A stretch of DNA of 64,000 nucleotides. Origin: JANQPD01 sp963715655 (lineage in GTDB: Bacteria > Bacteroidota > Bacteroidia > Flavobacteriales > Schleiferiaceae). The stretch is from the NCBI GenBank assembly GCA_963715655.1, contig OY970262.1:2976001-3040000 (forward strand), given 5' to 3'. The notes under the pieces were generated by a model that saw nothing but the letters and a program-made list of their open reading frames with translations, ran no database searches and had not been told where the DNA came from. Made by a program: the position numbers and the translations under genes. Positions 18,049 to 24,373 of the stretch are shown piece by piece (position 1 is the first letter of the stretch; each line of letters begins with the position of its first letter).

Positions 18049-18924
18049 ATGGAAAGCATAAAAAGCACTTATCCGCGCGGCATAAGCAAGGCGTGTCGCG
18101 TATTAAAGACTAGTCGCAGTAGTATTGCTTATCAATCAATAAAGGATGATAGCAGCGTAGAGCTATTATTAAAGCAGTTGAGTATAAAACATCCACGCGA
18201 AGGCTTTTGGAAGAGTTATTACCGTCTTCGTAATAAGGAGGAATTAATCAATCACAAGCGGCTACATAGGATATATAAGCAGATGGGCTTGCCATTAAGA
18301 AGGAAAGTAAAAAAGCGTTTACCAGCGCGGGTAAAAGAACCCATAATAATACCCGAGTGCTTTACGCATACGTGGAGTATTGATTTTATGAGCGATGCTT
18401 TAGAGCATGGAAGGAAGTTCCGAAGCTTTAATGTAATAGATGACTACAATCGAGAAGTACTGTTTATAGAAACAGATTATTCTTTAAAAAGTAGCAGAGT
18501 AATTTGGGTATTAAACCACTTGATAAACAAACACGGAAAGCCGCAAAAACTACGTATGGATAATGGTCCAGAATTTATAGCTAAATTAACGACTCAATGG
18601 AGCGTGATGCACGGTATTGAGTTTAAATATATACAGCCCGGTAAGCCTACTCAAAATGCGCTAATAGAGCGTTTTAATAAAACCTATCGCAGGCATATTT
18701 TAGATGCTTATCTCTTTAGTTCAATAGATCAAGTAAGAGAAGTGACCGAATCTTGGGTAGAAGATTACAACCATGAACGACCACACGATGCGCTGGGTGG
18801 CATAAGCCCTGTGGCCTATAGAAACAAAAACCGAAAAATATCCCTTGGTTCCGTTCCGCTACGCTCCACTGCACCAAGGGATATTTTGATTAATGAAACT
18901 AATAAAGAAAATAGTCTACTTTAG
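18049..18924 (+). CDS. IS3-family transposase OrfB, DDE integrase domain (copy 1)
   Basis: 291 residues with an rve-type catalytic core. The DDE residues are Asp112 (WSIDFMSD), Asp171 (RMDNGPEF) and Glu207 (NALIERFNKTYR), i.e. DD(35)E spacing. An HTH_21-like N-terminal region (HPREGFWKSYYRLRNKE) precedes it. Odd feature: residues about 264-280 (ISLGSVPLRSTAPRDIL) are encoded by a perfect 15-bp-arm palindrome at 18835-18887, which looks like an inserted hairpin repeat extending the C-terminus. Confidence 0.95.
   Translation: MESIKSTYPRGISKACRVLKTSRSSIAYQSIKDDSSVELLLKQLSIKHPREGFWKSYYRLRNKEELINHKRLHRIYKQMGLPLRRKVKKRLPARVKEPIIIPECFTHTWSIDFMSDALEHGRKFRSFNVIDDYNREVLFIETDYSLKSSRVIWVLNHLINKHGKPQKLRMDNGPEFIAKLTTQWSVMHGIEFKYIQPGKPTQNALIERFNKTYRRHILDAYLFSSIDQVREVTESWVEDYNHERPHDALGGISPVAYRNKNRKISLGSVPLRSTAPRDILINETNKENSLL
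18835..18887 (+). repeat. Palindromic repeat inside the transposase gene
   Basis: AAAATATCCCTTGGT and its exact reverse complement flank a 23-base loop rich in CCG/GCTC. The unit lies in frame near the 3' end of OrfB. The same unit is present in copy 2 (23059-23111) and copy 3 (45541-45593). Confidence 0.85.
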
Positions 18925-18951
18925 AACCGTACTAAAAAAGGGGAGCTTACA

Positions 18952-19168
18952 CACTTGCTAAAACTGATTTATAATCATTGCTTAATAAACCTTAAAAATT
19001 AAGTGGAGACAAATACTCACATAATTCAAGTACTTTTAGGCCATAAATCACCCAAAACTACGGCTATATTATGAATACGTCAGCCAAAGAGACCGCCAAA
19101 AACTTGCAAGCCTATTAGATAGTATTACTTTTAAAGCTAAGTCTTTACAAGACAAAAAACAACAATAA
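18952..19168 (+). pseudogene. Tyrosine recombinase (integron-integrase-like) remnant B
   Basis: After the IS3 end, frames spell HLLKLI, then (after an in-frame stop) THIIQVLLGHKSPKTTAI and, after a one-base frameshift near 19068, YEYVSQRDRQKLASLLDS and a tail ending KKQQ-stop. The LLGHxSxKTTxIY box contains the conserved His of motif II and lies just before the catalytic Tyr of tyrosine recombinases. The catalytic Tyr may survive, but the frame is broken and the N-terminus is missing. The 3' part is a 132-bp direct repeat of 11636-11767. Related to remnant C at 46.05 kb. Confidence 0.8.
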
Positions 19169-19210
19169 CACAAAACGAAATATCAACAATGTATTGATAT
19201 TTTAAGTTGG
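19169..19210 (+). other. attI-like site B
   Basis: Homologous to site A: the inverted repeat AAATATCAA...TTGATATTT is better preserved here, and the segment ends AAGTTGG. The following bases CGTGC belong to the next cassette, whose 3' end at 20252 carries the complementary ACACGCCAA. Supports a genuine attI-cassette junction at GTT (19206-19208). Confidence 0.65.
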
Positions 19211-19230
19211 CGTGCATTTAAAACAGACAT

Positions 19231-19554
19231 ATGGCACATACATTAGATTATGCAAATAAACCTCCTAACTATAGCACTTATAAAAAAAGAGCTGAAAAGA
19301 CATTTTCGAATCAATCAATGATAACCAAAGATGAGTTTGAAAGTATTGCTTCTGAATCTTGTCATTATTGTGGGAAAGAAGGCTTTAACGGAATAGACAG
19401 AATTGATAATACAGTTGGTTATACAAAGGAAAACTGTGTTTCTTGCTGTAAGCACTGTAATTATGTAAAGGGAGATTTATCGCTTGAAGATTTTAAAACT
19501 TGGACAAAACGATTTGTTAGTAAACAGAATGAAAATAGTGACTTGGAACTGTAA
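19231..19554 (+). CDS. HNH endonuclease
   Basis: 107 residues. The zinc-finger HNH core is visible: CHYCG (about 46-50), then GIDRIDNTVGYTKENCVSCC and KHCNYVKGDLSLEDF, the arrangement of small phage- and plasmid-type HNH nucleases (CxxC, central D/H-x-N, CxxC). The N-terminus (KPPNYSTYKKRAEKT) is short and basic. The gene begins 22 bases after the attI-like GTTGG and overlaps the next nuclease gene by 26 bases, forming a two-gene cassette. A defence or DNA-processing role is inference. Confidence 0.85.
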   Translation: MAHTLDYANKPPNYSTYKKRAEKTFSNQSMITKDEFESIASESCHYCGKEGFNGIDRIDNTVGYTKENCVSCCKHCNYVKGDLSLEDFKTWTKRFVSKQNENSDLEL

Positions 19555-20239
19555 TGGCGCATTTAGAAAGAAGTTTGAACATATTTCGGACTTCAACGCT
19601 GACATTTACATTATCCAAGAATGTGAAAACCCAGCCGAATGTCGACACCCAAAATATCAAGAATGGGCTGAAAACTATATTTGGATTGGTGACACCAAAA
19701 ACAAGGGCCTAGCAGTTTTTGCCCGACCAGAAATTGAATTAAAGAAGCTTGATTGGTCAAACAAATTCAAAGACCACTATGTAAAGCACTTTTTACCGTG
19801 CAAAATAAATCAAGACTTTGACTTACTTGCTGTTTGGACTCACCTAAATAACTCACCGAATTTCGGCTACATTGGGCAATTATGGAAATACTTACAAGTC
19901 AATAAAGCCAAACTAAATACGACAATTATTGCAGGGGATTTTAACAGCAACACGGAATGGGACGAATGGGATAGATGGTGGAATCACTCTGACGTTGTAA
20001 ACGAATTAAAAGAACTTGGAATTGAAAGTCTTTATCATAATTACACAGGAGAACAGCACGGTGATGAGACAAATCCGACTTTATATTTTCAACGGAAATT
20101 CGACAGACCATATCATATAGACTATGTTTTTGGTTCACAAAGATTTTCTAACGGACTAAAAAGAATTGAAATTGGACAAGCAGATAAATGGTTGCAAATA
20201 AGTGACCATATGCCAATTCTGTGTGAGATTGACGACTGA
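19529..20239 (+). CDS. Endonuclease/exonuclease/phosphatase (EEP) family protein
   Basis: 236 residues from ATG 19529, chosen because MKIVTWNCNG is the family start; an upstream start at 19484 adds 15 residues inside the HNH gene. EEP landmarks are TWNCNGAFR, IIQECEN (metal-binding Glu), AGDFNSN (catalytic Asp/Asn), YHIDYVFGS and SDHMPIL (catalytic His). The closest styles are ExoIII-like DNases and small EEP proteins of mobile elements. Overlap with the HNH gene suggests translational coupling. Substrate unknown. Confidence 0.85.
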   Translation: MKIVTWNCNGAFRKKFEHISDFNADIYIIQECENPAECRHPKYQEWAENYIWIGDTKNKGLAVFARPEIELKKLDWSNKFKDHYVKHFLPCKINQDFDLLAVWTHLNNSPNFGYIGQLWKYLQVNKAKLNTTIIAGDFNSNTEWDEWDRWWNHSDVVNELKELGIESLYHNYTGEQHGDETNPTLYFQRKFDRPYHIDYVFGSQRFSNGLKRIEIGQADKWLQISDHMPILCEIDD

Positions 20240-20259
20240 AAAATAAAAAACGACACGCC

Positions 20260-22115
20260 AATCGAGTAGACGGCCCTGACGGATAACCGTCAGGGTGCGC
20301 CTCTCACACCACTGTACGTACGGGTCTCGTATACAGCGGTTCGTCAAATCAGAACTTTACCTTGTGGTAGTACTCTAGCATACTTCTATACCCTCTTTTC
20401 TTCAGACGTTTCTCGGTGATAGTAGTTCGTAAAATAGGGCTTTGGGCAACAGCCCATCCTCCCATTCTCGTTCTGCTCCAAGCATACGCTTGGCCTTGAT
20501 TAATGCCCAGCCGAATAAGGTTTTTCCGTTTTCGCTCCAGCTTCTTCCAGTCATGCCATATACAATAGCGTAGGCGGTTTCTCAGCCATTCATCTACCTT
20601 TTTGAGTTTGGCCTGTATGTTTCCTAATCGGAAGTTGTTTAGCCATCCTTGGTAGATGAGTTTTAGCTTTTGAAGACGCTCTGCTAACGACAATGGCAAG
20701 GTTTTCTTGGTAGTGTACTTGAGCTTTTGCTTGAGTGTTTTCCAAGCCCCTTCACTCACCACCAATTGATATTTGCCTTTTACACCTTTCTTATAGATAG
20801 GTGTGAACTTATGCCCTAGCACTTTAAAAGTAGAAGGTCTACGTATGCCGCTTTTAGCTCTGTTTACAGGTAAATCCAGTTTCTCTTTCAGAAAGAGATA
20901 CACCTGATTTCCTATTTTCTTAGCCTCTGCTTTTGATTTGGTATAAATACTAAAATCATCCGCATAGCGGATAAACTTTAAGCCTCTACTTTTTAGGTAC
21001 TTGTCCAGCTGGTCTAGCAATATGTTAGACAGCAGCGGACTTAATGGACTCCCCTGTGGCAACCCTTTTCTACGCTTGTGCAAGCGGCCATTTTTATAGA
21101 TGGGTGCTCGAAGCCATTTGCGGATAAGCCACAACGTGGTTCGGCATTTTACCTTATGGTAAATAAGCTGTAGTAGTTTGTAATGTTGCACTTCGTCAAA
21201 GAAGCTCTTTAGGTCAATATCTACTATGTCTTGGTAGCCATCATTGATGTATCCCTGACTTTTTAATACGGCCTGTTGGAGGTTCTTCTTTGGGCGGAAA
21301 CCATAACTCTCTGCCTCGAAGTTTAACTCGAAGCGGATTGATAGTTGCTGACTTACCGCTTGTTGAAGCCATCTGTCTACCACGGTCGGCACGCCCAGTA
21401 ATCTGGTCTTGCCATTAGGCTTGGGTATCTCTACCCCTTTGATAGCTTGTGGTATGTAGCTTTTAGAAATTAGCTGGCGCACCACTTCTGAGCGGTGGGC
21501 ATCTATAAATGCCTTTAGCTTATCAACGGTCATACCATCTATTCCTGCCGAACCTTTGTTTTGAACTACCTTTTTACAGGCGTTCGTTAGGTTTCTAGCG
21601 GCTATTACTTTTTCTATCATCTACTTTACTGTTCCTGTCTTTCTAAGTGTGGGCTATCCCGCTTATACGCGATTCCCGCTCGAATCCAGACGTGATTTAA
21701 CGTTCAGTCCTTCCCAATTTTGTGAGACTTTGGAGGTATGGTATGCGCAATCTCCGCTCGTTGCCATTGGTACTATGACTTCTGCTGACTTCTTTGCTAA
21801 GCCAACTCGTGGCTACAAAGACCTCCCCCGGTAAGGTAAATACCCTTCTGCCTAATCCTGCGGAATCTACATAGTTGCCTTTTTGTATTCTTAGGGCTTT
21901 GCAATGATGTGCTTACTTACCCAGACAACTATGCCTCTTATTCCGTTCCTGTTCGTCAGTTCAGGCATTTGTAGTCTCGCTTACTTCAGTCCTAGCTTCA
22001 CAGCCAGCAACCTTGCGACTTACTTTGCTTCTGGGCACGACCCCAGCGCATCAGGGACTTCCACCCTTTGGGACATTCTAATTTCTAGAACTATATTTAC
22101 CATTCAAGGCACACA
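20260..22115 (-). mobile_element. Complete group II intron (about 1856 bp)
   Basis: On the minus strand it starts GTGTGCC (consensus GTGYG) at 22115 and ends CTACTCGAT at 20260 (consensus terminal AY). A domain V-like hairpin (arms CCGCTGTA and TACAGTGG) lies at about 20300-20345, and a domain VI-like hairpin (CCCTGACGG/CCGTCAGGG) at about 20273-20294. It encodes one reverse transcriptase. The boundaries are set by the exon join recreating GTTGGCG of an attC. Location in the bottom strand of an attC site is characteristic of group IIC-attC introns; the class assignment is inference. Confidence 0.85.
20349..21620 (-). CDS. ltrA: Group II intron reverse transcriptase/maturase
   Basis: 423 residues. 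RT motifs seen are GIDGMTV (RT1 region), IPKPNGKTRLLGVPTVVDRW (RT2), DIDLKSFFDEV (RT3 with the metal Asp), GLPQGSPLSPLLSNI (RT4), FIRYADDFSIY (catalytic YADD, 219-222) and LGHKF (RT7). A group II intron maturase domain follows (YQGWLNNFRLG), then a C-terminal part with WSRTRMGGWAVAQSPIL. There is no HNH endonuclease domain, as in class C/D-like intron proteins, which prime from nascent strands. The gene is intact. It acts with the surrounding ribozyme for splicing and mobility. Confidence 0.95.
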   Translation of the reverse strand: MIEKVIAARNLTNACKKVVQNKGSAGIDGMTVDKLKAFIDAHRSEVVRQLISKSYIPQAIKGVEIPKPNGKTRLLGVPTVVDRWLQQAVSQQLSIRFELNFEAESYGFRPKKNLQQAVLKSQGYINDGYQDIVDIDLKSFFDEVQHYKLLQLIYHKVKCRTTLWLIRKWLRAPIYKNGRLHKRRKGLPQGSPLSPLLSNILLDQLDKYLKSRGLKFIRYADDFSIYTKSKAEAKKIGNQVYLFLKEKLDLPVNRAKSGIRRPSTFKVLGHKFTPIYKKGVKGKYQLVVSEGAWKTLKQKLKYTTKKTLPLSLAERLQKLKLIYQGWLNNFRLGNIQAKLKKVDEWLRNRLRYCIWHDWKKLERKRKNLIRLGINQGQAYAWSRTRMGGWAVAQSPILRTTITEKRLKKRGYRSMLEYYHKVKF

Positions 22116-22259
22116 CATTGGCTCTACGTAATGCGGGCGAAAGTGCTGATATAAAAGTGATTACATTAAATAAACTAACGGCTAAACGGAAAATGAAGTG
22201 CCTTGAAAACCCGCACTACGCATAGCCGAGACGTTGGTGGCAATTAAAAAAAACGAAAC

Positions 22260-22727
22260 ATGAAAAATCAGTCATACTTCATTTGGTTCTTAACCTTACT
22301 CATGGTTTCGTGTGGACAGACTGAACAAAACGCATCTATCGTTACGAAATCCGAATTTTCTACTAAGGCGAATGCTGAACAGCCAGATGAAAGGAATATC
22401 GATAACCCACTCATCGGAGTTTGGACAAACTGTGCGACAAATATTAACGGAACGACAATGACAGCTAATGTTTGTAAGACAATTAAATTTCATAAGGATA
22501 TGACCGGAATAATCATTCTGCCATCAAAAGAAGAACGAAAATTTGATTGGAAGCGAACTGACAACCTTTTGGAAGTTAACTTGAGCGAACCTGAAAAGGA
22601 AACTCATAACACACTATCGGAAAGTCCATTTGAAATTCATTTGACTGAAGATAGTTTGAGCTATGACTTGGACCTGACATCAAAAAGTTCAAATACCATT
22701 TATCACCTTGGACGACAGAAAAAATAA
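22260..22727 (+). CDS. Cassette-borne small lipoprotein (lipocalin-like)
   Basis: 155 residues. The signal peptide has a lipobox (WFLTLLMVSCGQ, Cys about 19), so it is a predicted lipoprotein. The mature part has IGVWTNCATNINGT, IKFHKDMTGII and FEIHLTEDSLSYDL, the strand pattern of small lipocalin-like (DUF4488/DUF5004-like) domains; this is a loose resemblance only. The gene is the sole occupant of a cassette that starts at GTTGGTGGCA (22233) and ends at TGCCACCAATAAC (22734), ends complementary to each other. No function can be assigned. Confidence 0.75.
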   Translation: MKNQSYFIWFLTLLMVSCGQTEQNASIVTKSEFSTKANAEQPDERNIDNPLIGVWTNCATNINGTTMTANVCKTIKFHKDMTGIIILPSKEERKFDWKRTDNLLEVNLSEPEKETHNTLSESPFEIHLTEDSLSYDLDLTSKSSNTIYHLGRQKK

Positions 22728-22733
22728 AAAAAC

Positions 22734-22794
22734 TGCCACCAATAACTAAGCATTCGAGCGGCACGTAGTGCCCAGCGAGAATGCAGTGTTGAAC
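22734..22794 (+). other. attC site 1
   Basis: Compact imperfect hairpin: left core TGCCACCAATAAC, arm GCATTC, spacer GAGC, inner arm GGCAC, loop GTA, GTGCC, CAGCGA, arm GAATGC, extrahelical AGT, and right core GTTGAAC (22788-22794), matching GTTRRRY. The left core is the reverse complement of the start of the same cassette (GTTGGTGGCA). From AACTAAG onward the sequence is identical to the site at 49610-49667. Confidence 0.75.
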
Positions 22795-22855
22795 GTAAGG
22801 GAGGGCTGCGCATTTTTGTTATGGGTAAATGGTCAAAAAAAGATGGCTGGTATTA
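22744..22855 (+). repeat. Duplicated attC plus downstream flank (copy 1)
   Basis: About 110 bp, nearly identical to 49614-49729. The first 60 bases are identical, and the homology continues past the GTTGAAC core through GCGCATTTT and GGGTAAATGG to about TATTAGG. It suggests a shared distal end of the two arrays, or a duplication. The following 22856-22994 has no gene that I can support. Confidence 0.75.
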
Positions 22856-23021
22856 GGTTTAAGGTTGTTCAAGTTTACCCTTTTTATTAGCTTTTGGGTT
22901 AAGTAGGTGCGGCTGCTTAGCGGTAAGGTTTCACTTTTGGCTTTTTTCATTCGTTCTTAGCCAAAATATACATTGGATTTTAACCTTTAAGATATGTAAG
23001 CTCCCCTTTTTTAGTACGGTT

Positions 23022-23897
23022 CTAAAGTAGACTATTTTCTTTATTAGTTTCATTAATCAAAATATCCCTTGGTGCAGTGGAGCGTAGCGGAACGGAACCA
23101 AGGGATATTTTTCGGTTTTTGTTTCTATAGGCCACAGGGCTTATGCCACCCAGCGCATCGTGTGGTCGTTCATGGTTGTAATCTTCTACCCAAGATTCGG
23201 TCACTTCTCTTACTTGATCTATTGAACTAAAGAGATAAGCATCTAAAATATGCCTGCGATAGGTTTTATTAAAACGCTCTATTAGCGCATTTTGAGTAGG
23301 CTTACCGGGCTGTATATATTTAAACTCAATACCGTGCATCACGCTCCATTGAGTCGTTAATTTAGCTATAAATTCTGGACCATTATCCATACGTAGTTTT
23401 TGCGGCTTTCCGTGTTTGTTTATCAAGTGGTTTAATACCCAAATTACTCTGCTACTTTTTAAAGAATAATCTGTTTCTATAAACAGTACTTCTCGATTGT
23501 AGTCATCTATTACATTAAAGCTTCGGAACTTCCTTCCATGCTCTAAAGCATCGCTCATAAAATCAATACTCCACGTATGCGTAAAGCACTCGGGTATTAT
23601 TATGGGTTCTTTTACCCGCGCTGGTAAACGCTTTTTTACTTTCCTTCTTAATGGCAAGCCCATCTGCTTATATATCCTATGTAGCCGCTTGTGATTGATT
23701 AATTCCTCCTTATTACGAAGACGGTAATAACTCTTCCAAAAGCCTTCGCGTGGATGTTTTATACTCAACTGCTTTAATAATAGCTCTACGCTGCTATCAT
23801 CCTTTATTGATTGATAAGCAATACTACTGCGACTAGTCTTTAATACGCGACACGCCTTGCTTATGCCGCGCGGATAAGTGCTTTTTATGCTTTCCAT
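23022..23897 (-). CDS. IS3-family transposase OrfB (copy 2)
   Basis: 291 residues, identical in translation to copy 1 (Asp112, Asp171, Glu207), including the palindrome-encoded C-terminal segment. Intact. Confidence 0.95.
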   Translation of the reverse strand: MESIKSTYPRGISKACRVLKTSRSSIAYQSIKDDSSVELLLKQLSIKHPREGFWKSYYRLRNKEELINHKRLHRIYKQMGLPLRRKVKKRLPARVKEPIIIPECFTHTWSIDFMSDALEHGRKFRSFNVIDDYNREVLFIETDYSLKSSRVIWVLNHLINKHGKPQKLRMDNGPEFIAKLTTQWSVMHGIEFKYIQPGKPTQNALIERFNKTYRRHILDAYLFSSIDQVREVTESWVEDYNHERPHDALGGISPVAYRNKNRKISLGSVPLRSTAPRDILINETNKENSLL

Positions 23898-23920
23898 TAT
23901 TTCTCTCTTTTGGCAAGGCT

Positions 23921-24187
23921 TTAAAGCTTTTTTTCAATAATGTGCTTGGCGATATCTAACTCTAAAGCTAAATCGGTGTACATGCGTTTTAGCTTCGCAT
24001 TTTCTTCTTCTAGCTTCTTTATGCGCTTTAGCTCACTAGCTTCCATGCCGCCATAGCGTTGCCGCCATTTATAAAATGTTGCTTTGCTTACGCCATGCTC
24101 TCGGCTAATCGTAGCTACATCTTTGCCTTGTTCAAACTCCTTGAGAATACTGGCAATCTGGTTTGGGGTGAATTTGCTCTTTTTCAT
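23921..24187 (-). CDS. IS3-family transposase OrfA (copy 2)
   Basis: 88 residues, identical in translation to copy 1; HTH plus coiled coil. The plus-strand frame at 24059-24259 is a shadow. Confidence 0.93.
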   Translation of the reverse strand: MKKSKFTPNQIASILKEFEQGKDVATISREHGVSKATFYKWRQRYGGMEASELKRIKKLEEENAKLKRMYTDLALELDIAKHIIEKKL

Positions 24188-24315
24188 ATTTACAGTTTAA
24201 AATTAAAAATTATATTTTTAAACTGTACTAGTTTTGGGGGAGCTTACACAAGGAGGTAAACTAATTTACATAAAATCAAAAGTTAACTTAAGATACCTAG
24301 TCCATATTCCATAAA

Positions 24316-24351
24316 AAAATCCCTTGCAGTTTTACAACTACAAGGGATTTT
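24316..24351 (-). terminator. Intrinsic terminator of dnaK
   Basis: Stem AAAATCCCTTG / CAAGGGATTTT with a short loop, 23 bases after the dnaK stop; on the minus strand it is followed by a run of seven T. A decayed inverted copy of this terminator and the next about 70 bases lies at 45905-46004. Confidence 0.85.
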
Positions 24352-24373
24352 ATCATCCATCCTAAAAAGTTAA

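Larger units (their letters stand above)
17698..18951 (+). mobile_element. IS3-family element, copy 1 (1254 bp)
   Basis: The ends are imperfect inverted repeats starting TGTAAGCTCCCC, with TAGTACGGTT further in on both sides. It encodes OrfA and OrfB. The flanks are AGTAG on the left and CACTT on the right, so there is no target duplication. The element separates a group II intron fragment from integrase remnant B, so it lies at a rearrangement joint. Identical length and encoded proteins to copies at 22995-24248 and 44404-45657. Confidence 0.95.
20252..22240 (+). other. attC site split by a group II intron
   Basis: Left core ACACGCCA at 20252-20259, then the intron 20260-22115, then ACATTGGCTCTACGTAATGC starting at 22116. 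With the intron removed the site reads CACGCCAAC-ATT-GGCTCTACGTAATGCGGG, a spacer, then CCCGCACTACGCATAGCC (22211-22228), GAGAC and GTTGGTGG. The long arms pair with only three mismatches. The left core is complementary to the start of its own cassette (GTTGGCGTGC at 19206), as required for an integron cassette. Confidence 0.7.
22995..24248 (-). mobile_element. IS3-family element, copy 2 (1254 bp)
   Basis: Same ends and length as copy 1, in opposite orientation. The flanks GATA (left) and CAAG (right) do not form a target duplication. The right flank is the dnaK downstream region. Copies 1 and 2 are inverted relative to each other and so could invert 18952-22994 by homologous recombination. 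Confidence 0.95.

Noticed and set aside
21649..22131. Plus-strand frames of 61 and 75 codons opposite the intron 5' part
   Set aside because: They lie within the group II intron ribozyme domains and show no protein signature.
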